From: Dryococelus australis
Taxonomy: Eukaryota; Arthropoda; Insecta; Phasmatodea; Phasmatidae
Assembly: GCA_029891345.1 (NCBI GenBank)
Contig: CM056997.1
Coordinates: 221,650,172 to 221,714,171 of the forward strand
Length of the DNA stretch: 64,000 nucleotides
Reading direction: 5' to 3'
The translations under genes were made by a program, and so were the position numbers. Below, piece by piece: positions 41,561 through 51,730 of this stretch (its first letter is position 1; every line of letters starts with the position of its first letter). The notes under the pieces were generated by a model. It was not told where the DNA came from and made no database searches. It worked only from the letters and a program-made list of their open reading frames with translations.

Positions 41561-41575
41561 ATTAAAATAAACGTT

Positions 41576-42190
41576 CACTGTAAAAATTTTTTTTGGTAAA
41601 ATTCTCAAACATGAAATGGAATTTTTTCACCCATGCATAGAATGGTAAATTTACTATACACAATGTCTGGTAAAATTGTTACGTGCGCATGGAAAATTCT
41701 CCATGCAAACATGGGAAAATCACAGTACAGATGTATGGCATGTTTACCATATATGTCTGGCAATTGGGCTATACATGTATGGTAATGTTACCAAACAGAT
41801 GTATGCGAATGGTACTATATAATGTTAGAAACGCTCCTATAGATGCATGGTAGATTTACACAACAAATGTATGGGAGGATTACCATACATGTCTAGAAAC
41901 TTTATTCGTGTATGTTACCACACACATGTATGGGAATGGTACTATACCATCTAAGAAACTTTCCTATACACGTATGGTAATTGTTCACAACAAATGTATG
42001 GTAATTATAATATACCATCTTAGATACACTTCTATACTTATATGTATGGTGAGTTTTCATAACAAATGTTTGGGAGAATTACCATATATGTCTAGAAATT
42101 CCGTACTATTTGTATGGTAAAATTTCATAGCAAATGTATGGAAGGATTTCTGCATGCCCACTATATTCCAAATGTATGGTATGTGTATGT
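41576..42190 (+). mobile_element. Element C: degenerate array of the palindrome CCATACATGTATGG
   Basis: The element opens CACTGTAAAAATTTTTTTTG, as in elements B and D. The interior repeats the words ACAAATGTATGG, TACCATACATGTCT and ATGTATGGTAA. Landmarks of the TCTAGAAACT type fall at 41822, 41891, 41949, 42017 and 42090, giving a loose period near 67 bases. The right end is obscured by a (TA)n run. No coding capacity. Confidence 0.6.
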
Positions 42191-42191
42191 G

Positions 42192-42252
<61 letters not shown>
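42192..42252. repeat. TA microsatellite
   Basis: A long uninterrupted (TA)n run terminates element C. Tyr-Ile repeat frames across it on both strands are by-products. Confidence 0.95.
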
Positions 42253-42254
<2 letters not shown>

Positions 42255-42809
42255 GTCACACACGCAGGTAGGCCTCTACTTTCATACATAATTTGTTCCT
42301 TAAAAATGCGTGGAAAATTTGAATGAATAAAATGTGAAACATATATACGCATGTAATAGGAGGGGTTCTGTTCCGAAGTTACAAGAAAAAAAAATAATTT
42401 TAATGCAAAGATAATACCTATTTAATCAATAAACATAAATATTTATTCGTGACTTTCAATGAAATACTTGTTAAAAATAACATGTTCAAAACTTTCTTAC
42501 CTGAAATTTTCATTTTCACCATTTTTAATTGTTAATTACTACGTGAATAAATAAGGTCATTAAATATGCTTCCTAGTTTTTGTACAATTGTTGTGGAAAT
42601 GAAACATTATATTTTGTAGGTTGTAAAAAGCATGTAAAATTTTCTGAGATTCGTATATTATTTTAACAGAAGTACTTATTAGTATTGGACCAATATGACT
42701 GCCATATCAAAACATTCAGAACATATGATCCGTGAAGGTTGGAAAAAAGGACAGGCAGTGTTATATAGCAACTAACAGAGCTATATAGGCCACTCGCTGT
42801 TACTTAACA
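42253..42809. other. Non-coding stretch
   Basis: AT-rich. At 42755-42809 the text CAACTAACAGAGCTATATAG then CACTCGCTGTTACTTA resembles 41135-41190, probably the outer part of repeat F. Nothing else recognised. Confidence 0.4.
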
Positions 42810-43650
42810 CTTTTCAGAAGCCCTGCGTAAGTTCTACTTTTGGTTACCGATTACGTATCCTTGCGCCACATGTAAACATAAACACTACCTTGTGACTACG
42901 TTTTAAATGACAAATGCTTTGTTTACTGTTTTCAACTGTTCGAAGAATTCTGACATATTTCAAAAACCGTTTCTTACGAATGTTCACACATTAGGCCTAT
43001 AGCCAAATTTAGGTACACTTTAAGAATTTTTAACAATGTCTGTATTTACGATAGTTCTTAAGGTTATTATTTTACATATTAACATAATTGTTATACACAA
43101 AATAGCACAAGTTAATATTTTTCCGCTACTACGTTCAACCTTGATAAAATTGCACGGGAAAGAACTGTAGTATTGAAGCTTATGTTTTGAAATGAGTCTG
43201 GTTATTTCGTTAAAAGGACTGTCTCAGTTGTAATACCAATTAATACGGAGGAATAACTAGTCCACTGAAAAGACACTATCAATTCAAACACGTAACTCGT
43301 CATGCACACAAATAGGCTTACTATCACTGTTACTCTGCTCACATTTCTATGCATTAGTACTTCTTGTTTTATAGATTTATTTACATTTAACTGGCTGGGC
43401 TTAGTATTTTGTTATGATTGTGGCAAACATTGAAATCACAGGAACGTTTCACAGTTTTTGTAAATAAACAGACCTGATTTTAAAACTAATAATTTAGGCA
43501 TAAATCAATTCATGATCAAAACGTATAAATTTCGCCCGTTCCGTATTTGCGATCACACACACACTGTTTCACTGTTACCTAAAGGCAACAATATTCTTTC
43601 ACATACACTGGTTATAAGGCAGGTTTCAGTATATTTATTATTGCTTAACT
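42810..43650. repeat. Dispersed repeat F, copy 2
   Basis: Diverged partner of 36640-37680, in the same orientation; see that copy for landmarks. It holds the equivalent of the small frame (ATGCACACAAATAGGCTTAC), which breaks soon after the shared GGCTGGGCTTAGTATTTT. Confidence 0.65.
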
Positions 43651-44020
43651 ATTTAAAAAATACGTCACATTTCTTGTAATTATTTAAGCAGCACTTAAGT
43701 TACCAACAAGTGCCAAAAATATAAAACTCTTAACAGACCCAAAATAACAGGTTGTTTCTCCCTCAAAACTGTACTGAACATTTAAGAATACAGAAGCCAA
43801 AAAACGTTAATTTAATAAATTTGGGCAGTGAAAAACCTTTTGTATCTTACTTCTCTAGTTTGTTCTCTGCAATAGTAAAGTAATACGTATAACATAAGCA
43901 ACATAAACTAACTAATCAACATTACATACTACAAAAGGTATTAAGTATGATCAAAATTAAATTTATTTTCTTCGGTGTGAAACTCCAGGAATGTAAGTTA
44001 TTATGGAAAAATTAAAAGTA

Positions 44021-44194
44021 CAGTGGAACCTCTGTATTTCACACCGTGATTTCACACTTTCCTGCATTTTAAACACACTTTTTTTTTTTTTGCAAATGTC
44101 TGTTTTTACAACATAAGTTTCCCTCTTTTTTACACTTCCCTGTATTAACATATTTTCCCAGTTCTTTGGAAAGTGTAAAATAGGGGTTCCACAG
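44021..44194. mobile_element. Pogo/Tigger-type MITE, 174 bp
   Basis: The left end CAGTGGAACCTCTGTATTTC and right end TAGGGGTTCCACAG are inverted repeats. Both ends are flanked by TA (44019-44020 and 44195-44196), the target duplicated by the Tc1/mariner/pogo superfamily. CAGTNGAACCTC termini are characteristic of pogo/Tigger elements. At 174 bases, with only an AT-rich interior, it is non-autonomous. A minus frame over it (43963-44151) is accidental. Confidence 0.75.
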
Positions 44195-44196
44195 TA

Positions 44197-45052
44197 TGAC
44201 TAACAAAGTAAAACTGCCAATATTTTTAACTTATAATAAGTGTATTGAAAGAAAAATTACAAACAACTTCTTAATGCAACAGCATTTATCAAAATGCCTG
44301 TTTCATACAACCAGAGAATTAACTTTTATAATAACTGTTCACACAGCATATATTTAAGAGAGCATTAATTCTTCATTAAGATAAAACTGTATATTTAAGT
44401 ACAGACTATACTTTCACATACACAAACATTTACAACTATGTTCATGCTCATTTACAACTACAGGAACACTTATCATACATACTTAATCTTGATCATGTCT
44501 TGAACATATTTCTGAAGGGTAGATGGTTCCTATTTTCAACAAGATTACATAAATAAGAAAAATCTCATTTCTGGAGGAATTTCATTATGCATACACACTG
44601 ACATAAGGAAGAAACATGATACAATTCTTGATACAAAGCATAAGCCTTTTCTGTAAGATATTTTGTAAGAAAAGTTATAATTATCAGTACTTTTGTCTTA
44701 AAACCAAAAAGACGCGACCATTTTATGGAATTATTGGGGTACTAAAGCATCCCTAATCACAAAAAAAATTTCTACTCACAAATTAATGCTTAATATAATC
44801 TTGTAAAAATAAAATTATCTTATTCCTACTTTTGCAGTGGTGTTTGTATACCAGTTTTATTCTAACAAAGTGAACTATAGTAAGCATGCTCATAATTTGC
44901 AATTTTTTTAAAGACACCAGTATAATGTGATTTAGTTTAATGGACATATATATTTTAGTTATAAAGATTTTTGGGAGCTGGATGAAGAATTTTTGTTCAA
45001 AAGTTGGAGGCAGCCCTGCCCACTCTTTTTTTCTAAACTACCATATTATAAG
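44197..45052. other. Non-coding AT-rich stretch
   Basis: No frame with a recognisable domain and no array or transposon end recognised. Confidence 0.4.
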
Positions 45053-45272
45053 TGTTTATAAGTGTTATGTGAAGTTAAGGCCCGAAGGTAGTGCGGGATT
45101 TTATTGCGTCTCAGGGCTAACCTAGAACATGGCCTACTAGAAAAATCATGCATGGAGGCATGCATCGCGGCAAAGAGGGATTGTGCAGCCATGGTCTACT
45201 CTTTGGGGCCAGGAATACCTCCCTAAGTGCACATAGAGCTAGTATTAACTATGAAGAGCTAGGCAGATAGAA
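45053..45272. repeat. Dispersed repeat G, copy 2
   Basis: Diverged partner of 40868-41076 (CGTCTCAGGG, GGAGGCATGCATCG, AAAGAGGGATTGTGCAGCCA, CTTTGGGGCCA, AACTATGAAG). Confidence 0.5.
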
Positions 45273-45977
45273 CTGCGCTTTAGATCTAGTGCTGAACAAT
45301 TAACTGAACCTACAATTCGAGTTAAGGTTACACATAGTCTGCAAGTATACACAGTATAGTACTTGCCAACAGGTAGACACCCAAATATGGGTGACATTTG
45401 TCATGCAATCATGAAATCGCGTGAATAAAGTGTTGTCAGTCAAGGACGTAGCCAGAATTTCGGTTTGGGGGGAAGAGGGGGCCAATACTATCGTACATCA
45501 ATCTCCAAAATAAAGCGGGGGAACCGGGAGGCCTCCCCCGGAAAAAAATGGGATTTCAAGTTGCAAAATGGTGCTACTTAAGCGTTTTTCGTACCTCAAT
45601 ATAGAATATTTCACTGGCAGAAAATGTAATATTTTTTGAGAGAAAATTTGTTTGCGTGAACAATTTTACAAGGACAACTTCATCAGACCCGGAGTCTTAT
45701 CTCCTCTAAGATAAATATTTTTTTGAATTTCAGGAGAAATCTGAATGTTACACATCTGCGATTTAAATAATTAGTTTTTTCATGTTTATTTATAAAAGTT
45801 ATTTCAACTTTTTTTGACTGACGTGACATGAAAACAAAACGAAGCAAATAATTTTGAACCATTATTCTGCTGGTTTATAAAAGAACTTTCGGATCTTAAC
45901 AGGGCAAAATTAGCACCACTTTAATATAACTTGATTAACATATTATAGGCCTTAAAATAACTTTTCTGAAAGATCTA

Positions 45978-46143
45978 ATTCGTTGGACGTAAGCCATTGA
46001 AAAACTTAGTTGTGTGTCGAGAAAAAAACACAATAATGGGTAGGTACAATCACATCTTTGTATAATATTGTACCTCCTATTGTGCTATTGTGGTTTTACT
46101 CGACGCACAACAAAGTTCTGCAGTGGCGTACGTCCAACGTATT
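45978..46143. mobile_element. Hairpin (fold-back) MITE nested in the hAT remnant
   Basis: The left arm CGTTGGACGTAAGCCATTG through TTGTGTGTCGAG to GTAGGTAC (45978-46047) is the imperfect reverse complement of the right arm GTACCTCCTATTGTG through CTCGACGCACAACAAAG to GGCGTACGTCCAACG (46071-46143). The arms are about 70 bases and roughly 80 percent alike by eye; the loop is about 23 bases. Coding capacity is nil. The nearly complete hairpin form is typical of fold-back MITEs. Confidence 0.7.
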
Positions 46144-46655
46144 GGCTTGATCAATCATATATTCCCATTGCAAAATACATTCAATAAAATACAAAGATCG
46201 CATACAATATAATTCATACAATTGCTATTTACAATACAATGTCAAGCTATCTTAAACACATCAATGTGAATCAGTTTCTGTACCCACTAGACCTAACTCA
46301 TCAATTGTATCTCACGACATTTAAAACATTAGTTAAAATATACAATCTCAAAATGATTAAAAATTTAAATAAATATGAATGGTAAATCTATAGCAATCAG
46401 ATGTTAGATCATAACATAAAGTGTACAATAAAAGCTGAAATGAAATACCCAACTATAACTATATCAATAAACAAATTATCCACTAGAATTAATAAAAATT
46501 ACAAATTCACAGTGCATAAAACGTCCAGGATAAAAATTTGTTAAGTACAAAATGAAACAGATATTCATGCAAATCACATAACAAAAAGTAACTGCAATAG
46601 CAAAAATAATGCTCGGTGCAATCAATTCTAGACATACTGTGTGGACAGACAGTTT

Positions 46656-46946
46656 TTATACCAGCCTTCGTTTGTTTTGTTTCAAAAATCTGCTGATTAT
46701 CTGATCAACTACTAAAGGATTCCTGTGCATCGCCATTAGGGCCAATAAAGTTATACTGTCATTCCCAGTCCTGTTTCGAAGATAGATCTTCAGGCGCTTT
46801 AGGACGGAAAAACTTCCTTCAGCTGTGGCTGTTGTATCTGGCAATGTCGCAAGAATTGTAATCAATATGTTAATATTTGTAAAAATGTTCTCTTGGCAGT
46901 GTTTAAGTGGCTCAGTCGCATGCTTTGGCCTGTTTTTTTTTTTCAT
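46656..46946 (-). pseudogene. hAT transposase, C-terminal dimerisation fragment
   Basis: A 96-residue open frame ends in the hAT-family C-terminal dimerisation region. LPDTTATAEGSFSVLKRLK (the family norm has TAERSFS) is followed by YLRNRTGNDSITLLALMAMH and a basic end, QNKRRLV. In the family this region mediates transposase dimerisation. The upstream catalytic part is not found in any frame to the right, so this is a relic. The frame is preserved across the whole fragment with a plausible natural stop, which suggests a younger loss than the rest of the element. It resembles the THAP/zf-MYM-associated hAT proteins more than Ac or hobo, but that is only an impression. Confidence 0.75.
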
Positions 46947-47161
46947 CTGACTGTTGCCATTTCAGTACCGGACAGGAAACTTGTACGTAACATTTCTTGC
47001 CAAATTTACTTGTTTACTACTAAATTGTAAACCATATCATCAAAGGCCGCATTTAAATGTATACAATTACGATTTCTTAAACAGCACATTATGAATACAC
47101 CAATCCGCAAAACATTTGCTCAAGAATCTGCCATAAGTTAAAAAAAAACCTGCCTTTTACT

Positions 47162-47172
47162 CCCCCCCCCCT
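47162..47172 (+). repeat. Poly-C tract
   Basis: A run of 11 C inside the hAT remnant. Confidence 0.8.
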
Positions 47173-47464
47173 ATATTGATTACTATAAAAATAACTTTTT
47201 TATGACTTGAAAAGGAAATAGAAAGATATAATTCTTTCTTACAAGATTATTCCAATTACATTATGTTAATTTATTTCATGAAATGTAAGTTATACTGTTT
47301 AATATCTTAAGAAATTATCTACACAATACTGTCTAAGGACAGACAGACAGACGGACACACAAGAACGCTCTCCAACATGTTGTGCATGGTTATTTGAAAT
47401 TAAGCAAGCAATTCTGGTACAGAAGACGACCACGGCCGTATTAACTCGAAATGTAAATTATCCA

Positions 47465-47737
47465 TTGTTTTCTTCTATATTCCGTGAACTTACATTAAGT
47501 TTCAAAATGAGTACATATCGTTACGATAGTAATGCAGGTATAATGACAGCTGCTGTTCGCGATTTGATTAATGCTTGTTGCCTTGTTTATATGTTAAAGA
47601 CAAAGCATTATACCATTTCATCACCGACGCATCAGGCTTATATCGATAAACTTCAGAACCATGATCGAACCGCCATACAAATTTTGCAAAAGAAGTTTTA
47701 TGAACGTGTGCATACCCGTACTGTACTAAAATGTTAA
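47465..47737 (+). other. Unassigned open frame, 90 residues
   Basis: A frame within the hAT remnant on the strand opposite the transposase fragment; an internal ATG at 47508 gives MSTYRYDSNAGIMTAAVRDL. Composition is more protein-like than that of most frames here. I recognise no domain, and an opposing frame (47568-47789) overlaps it. It could be a captured exon fragment or chance. Confidence 0.15.
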
Positions 47738-47824
47738 ATATATAGTATTTATTACGGTGCCTCAGATTTCTTGTCGAAATACGAATCAAAAGTGCTTGCT
47801 AACGGACGTTTCTTCATATTTTCA

Positions 47825-48044
47825 AGCCTACTTGGGCACGCTGCATGACACAACACACTCTAGCCTACTTGGGCACGCTGCATGACACAACACACTCTAG
47901 CCTATTGGGCACGCTGCATGACACAACACACTCTAGCCTATTGGGCACGCTGCATGACACAACACACTCTAGCCTACTTGGGCACGCTGCATGACACAAC
48001 ACACTCTAGCCTACTTGGGCACGCTGCATGACACAACACACTCT
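47825..48044. repeat. 37-bp tandem repeat, six copies
   Basis: The unit AGCCTACTTGGGCACGCTGC then ATGACACAACACACTCT starts at 47825, 47862, 47899, 47935, 47971 and 48008. Two units lack one C (36 bases). It sits about 140 bases inside the right end of the hAT element, where subterminal transposase-binding repeats would be expected. Confidence 0.95.
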
Positions 48045-48143
48045 AGAAACAAAATAAGTTTGCCGATGACTCTTCTAAAGCCTTATTTACCGTTAGGTAG
48101 CTGGTGATTCGGGAGGGTGGATGTGGCCTAGGGTTCTAGTGAA

Positions 48144-48170
48144 GGGGGGGGGGGGGGTCGTCACCCCCCC
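48144..48170. repeat. Poly-G then poly-C tract forming a potential hairpin
   Basis: Fourteen G (48144-48157), then TCGTCA, then seven C (48164-48170) directly before the hAT right end. The G and C runs can pair. Confidence 0.8.
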
Positions 48171-48371
48171 TGGATACGTCACTGCAGAAAGTAGTTGTAA
48201 TATGGGAAGTGTGGCACATGGGGCTCGGGGCTCGGGATTTAGGGACCCGGCCGGCAGCCATCTTGGATTTCCCCGTTTTTGCGGGGCCACGCCTCCGCGC
48301 CGTGCTACCTACAGTTCAAAACACATTGCCCCTCGTTCCTCGCAGTAGTGACGGGCTATGGCGAGTAGCAC

Positions 48372-49660
48372 GTGACCCAAGTTATACACTGCAAGGAAAG
48401 AGAAGTGATCAGGAGTGTTGTAGAAGCTTGTGATGAAGAGACAAGGAATAAATATTTGTTTGTTCCTATCAACAAAGCTACAGGGAGAGCTGCTAAGTAC
48501 ACGGCAATAAGTAAGGCGTCTATCGAAAGAATTCGCAAACAAAGCAAAGAGAGGCCTAGCGAGGAAATCGAGTGTAAGAACACAATGCTTACACTGTTCA
48601 CCGTATCGCCTATTAAGGGTTCCGACTACCTGCAATTATTTTGTGCAATCGAGTCCTCAAAACGGGCGGACTATAAGGCGAACTCATGCTCACGTCTTAA
48701 TAGCTTCGTCACCTGTACCCACAAAGCGCTCAACTAGCACACTGTCTCTACTGACGGCTCACCTACACATGACTTTCAGCACGCTATGTTTCTCAAGACA
48801 ACTCTTATATTTTCGTTAAAAAAATCTGTGACTGAAACTATTTCTGAAAGCACCCGTTTTAGCCATTCTTACACCAAAAAATAATTCTTGGAGTTGGAAT
48901 GAAAATAAGGTGTTTGGACGCCATTACAAAATATCCAATTGTTTTGGAATCATATATTTCGTACTAAACCCTTGTAATAAACACACTTCATGTGCCAGCC
49001 TCACGTAACAGCATCAAAGGTAAGGTTTATTTTCTTGCCTGAACTGGTATACTTACAAAATATTGCACCAACAGTAATGAGTCATCAGTGACTTCTCATT
49101 AATATGCAAGTATTATTTTCAGTAGAACAAACCATTCAACAGATTTTATTTAAAAATTGTAAATTTGGCGCAGTGGCGTGGCTACAAGGAAAAGGGGGTC
49201 TCTTGAGACGAAACAATGAGAAAAGCTACTGTCATTGAATTGCTTGAAAAACATCGACCATGAGAGAAAATATTCACTGTTGACAGGGTATTCCAGCAAC
49301 ATGGCCATACTGTACTTAGATTGTCCACTTATATGTGCTATTTCAATGTCATAGAACTAACCTGGGCTAATATTAAACGTCATATAAGAGCTCACAACAC
49401 GACTGGATATATATCACTTCAATTCTTACAGATGCTAACAACAGAAGCCGTAGAAGCAGTAACAAAGGAAAGGAAGATTGGGTGGGATATTGCAGACACA
49501 TTGAAGGAACTGAAGAAGACTACTGGAAGAACGACTGCCTCATGGAGTTAGCAGTAGATGAATTATTAATAAAACTGGATAGCGACAGTGACGACACAGA
49601 TGATGAAACCGAAAAAAATTCACACCATGACAGCTACAGTGAGCAAGACATTTTTTTGTG
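48372..49660 (+). pseudogene. Decayed IS630/Tc1-mariner-like DDE transposase
   Basis: N-terminal part (48372-48600): CKEREVIRSVVEACDEE, then KATGRAAKYTAISKASIERI, the helix-turn-helix start of a large insect family of DDE transposases. C-terminal part (49216-49548): EHGHTVLRL-like text (QQHGHTVLRLSTYMC), then FNVIELTWANIKRHIRAHNT, the NPIEL-W motif that carries the last catalytic acidic residue; Pro is replaced by Ile and Asn by Val. A third frame (49520-49660) continues through LMELAVDELLIKLDSDSDDT to an acidic tail ending SEQDIFL, typical of the family. Between the two parts (48740-49200) the catalytic core is missing or unrecognisable. There is an in-frame stop at 49254-49256 and a frameshift near 49510. 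The element is dead. Confidence 0.75.
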
Positions 49661-50110
49661 AATGTGATAATGACAGCTCTTGCTTAGCTCAGCCATTGTA
49701 AATATTAAAACTAGATTATATCTTACTGATACATGTACTCTACACTCTCATCAATTTGTTTTGCTTAATCACTTTTTAATTAGTGAGCTAGGAATATTTT
49801 TACTTTTCCTTAAGCTTCCTCAACAACAGTTAATAAACTCTGTTGGCAATGCTATGTTGAGACATATTCATAATATGTGTTATCAGTTTGTAAAATTGCT
49901 ATCCATTTTTATTCGTACTTATACTATTACATACATTATTTTTTTAAAAATGTTAATTATACTATTCAATAAATATTTTTTTTGCCGAAGCAACTGGAAT
50001 CACGAATGTTACACGGTGTCATTTGACCAATTAATAGTTTTAATTCTGAATACTTGTAAATAAGTAAATATAAGTTAAACATTTCAGTATATTTTCCCAT
50101 ATTTTGACTT
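49661..50110. other. Non-coding AT-rich stretch
   Basis: The 127-residue plus frame at 49680-50063 is rich in Ile, Leu, Phe and Tyr and starts at a non-ATG codon. No domain is recognised and AT-rich composition explains it. Confidence 0.35.
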
Positions 50111-50119
50111 TTTGTTCCC

Positions 50120-50560
50120 TACACCATGATTTTGGTATCACTGGTTATTCTCATAGTAACTGTGTACCGTAACATTATACGCTCACATCTAGTTCAGTTA
50201 CAATTGGTTACAACTGAATTCCCACCACAAACACCTATCTGCAACAGGACGAAGAGATTATGCCGGTTGAGACTATGCACCATCATTGAAAATAAGGTAT
50301 CACAGGTTAAATTCTCTGTAGAGAGTACAATCATTTCACAAGTAATGCATGGCGACATGCAAGTAGTCATTCCATGTTCGCTCGAAGTGAATAGACAATA
50401 GTTCTTCGGGAGGCCCCACTGTGAAATGTCTGAAAGAGCCATCGACTTCAAGACATGTTCTTATGGTGCAAGGGAAATAAGTGTACGCCTGTCATGCACA
50501 CAGCAGGGAGTGTTCGAATTAAGACTAATGTACGAGTTTAAAGAAGCTGAGCGGTACAGC
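50120..50560 (+). pseudogene. Zinc-finger-like relic, copy 1
   Basis: Nucleotide similarity links it to the better preserved copies downstream. ACAAACACCTATCTGCAACA then GGACGAAGAGATT matches 51351-51380. ATGCATGGCGACATGCAAGT and AGTCATTCCATGTTCGCTCG then CCCCACTGTGA match 51863-51921. TGCACACAGCAGGGAGTGTT matches 52135-52153. Reading frames are broken throughout, so no finger is intact here. It is interpretable only by comparison with 51731-52384. Confidence 0.45.
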
Positions 50561-50652
50561 CAGCAGTCGAGGCAGCCCAAGACGGGCAACGCAAACTAGC
50601 ATGCTGTATCCGTAATTACTCTGTCTCCGACCTGCACTCATGTACCGAGCCT

Positions 50653-50828
50653 TTGCAATTACAGGCAGCCATACTTTGTCTTCATGACCCTGCCTACACT
50701 CGAACCTTCAATGCATGTACTTACATCATATACCAAGCCATTGCAATTACAGACAGTCATACTCTGTCTTCAGGACCCTGCGAACCTTCAATGCATGTGC
50801 ATACAGACAGTTTCAACCCAACAACCAT
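50653..50828. repeat. 88-bp tandem duplication
   Basis: TTGCAATTACAGGCAGCCAT (50653) recurs as TTGCAATTACAGACAGTCAT (50741), and the similarity runs through CTTCAATGCATGT in both copies. The second copy has a short deletion. Confidence 0.9.
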
Positions 50829-51049
50829 GCAGCCAGCATTGCATGTTTAGCCCAGCTGTGATAACTGCGATTGTATGTTTACCCATAGTGATAACCTGTA
50901 TGGTGCAGTAAGTCTGATACTCTCGAAAGCTCACCATCGAGTTTCTTCAGTCGCCCGCTATAGTGCACGAAAAGAATATAGTTATAAGCAAAATGGCTGT
51001 ATTATATAATCGAACACATAATTCAATGAATACTTGAAAAAAACTTGCA

Positions 51050-51530
51050 GCCTGCCAGTGAAAGGTTACAAGCTGGTCACATACACACTCCCGAGACTTG
51101 AACCATCATCATATAGTGGTAAAGGCACTTCGATATCAAGCATAGTGGGAAGCAGACAGTTACATTCACATACAGATGGACTCATTGGTTGAAGACTAAC
51201 ACCACCAGTATAATCATCAACAAGAAGCCCTGACAGGCATGTGGTATCTGCGTTATCAGTATGGAAATACCTTTAGTAAATGCTGTAATGCACGGCATCG
51301 CCCATATTGTTAGCCTGCCTAAAGAATAACTTCTTGCACAAAATCCATCTACAAACACCTATAACAGGACAAAGAGATTCTTGGCTCTCAGTGCTGTGCT
51401 ATCGTTACAGACACACCAAGAGCCGGTGCAAGATACACCGGGAGCGAGCATCAACAGCAGCAAAAGAAAAAAGGCTCCTTCAACATATGATTGAGTGTAA
51501 AGAAGCTGAGAGATCAACTTGAAGGCTAGA
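51050..51530 (+). pseudogene. Zinc-finger-like relic, copy 2
   Basis: AGATGGACTCATTGGTTGAA then GAC (51176) matches the start of copy 3 (ATGGAATCATTGGTTGAAGA at 51737), but here a stop follows directly. At 51255-51303 the frame reads YQYGNTFSKCCNARHRPYC, the counterpart of YYCGNTFNKHYNSCRHQSSH in copy 3 with the second zinc Cys changed to Tyr. Further down, CYRYRHTKSRCKIHRERA is a plausible counterpart of the last finger. Broken by several stops. Confidence 0.45.
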
Positions 51531-51730
51531 CTGGATAAGGTAACATATTTCAGTCCAGCAGTTGTCTACTGAGACACCCCGAGACGAGAAACACAATCTG
51601 GCTTGCAGTGTGAATAGTATACAAGCAAGCATAATGTAAAATCGAATGTCACTTCACCTGCGAGCATGGTGGAAAGTGGATCGTTAAGACTATAATCATT
51701 TAATACTACTATTGTGTACTCTGCCATAAT

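Larger units (their letters stand above)
45437..48184 (-). mobile_element. Degraded hAT-type DNA transposon
   Basis: The left end CAGTCAAGGACGTAGCCAGA then TTTCGGTTTGGGGGG and the right end CCCCCCTGGATACGTCACTG are related inverted termini. CAGTGGCGTANCCAGG with a G-run is typical of a common hAT lineage of invertebrates. A hAT C-terminal domain lies between them on the minus strand (46656-46946), so the 5' end of the element would be on the right. No matching 8-base target duplication is seen (AGTGTTGT left, CAGAAAGT right), so the two ends could belong to different copies. A hairpin element (45978-46143) and a 37-bp array (47825-48044) lie inside. Only a fragment of the transposase frame survives. 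Confidence 0.55.

Noticed and set aside
49680-50063. 127-residue hydrophobic frame resembling a membrane protein
   Set aside because: Non-ATG start, AT-driven Ile/Phe/Leu content, no motif, and it directly follows the transposase relic.
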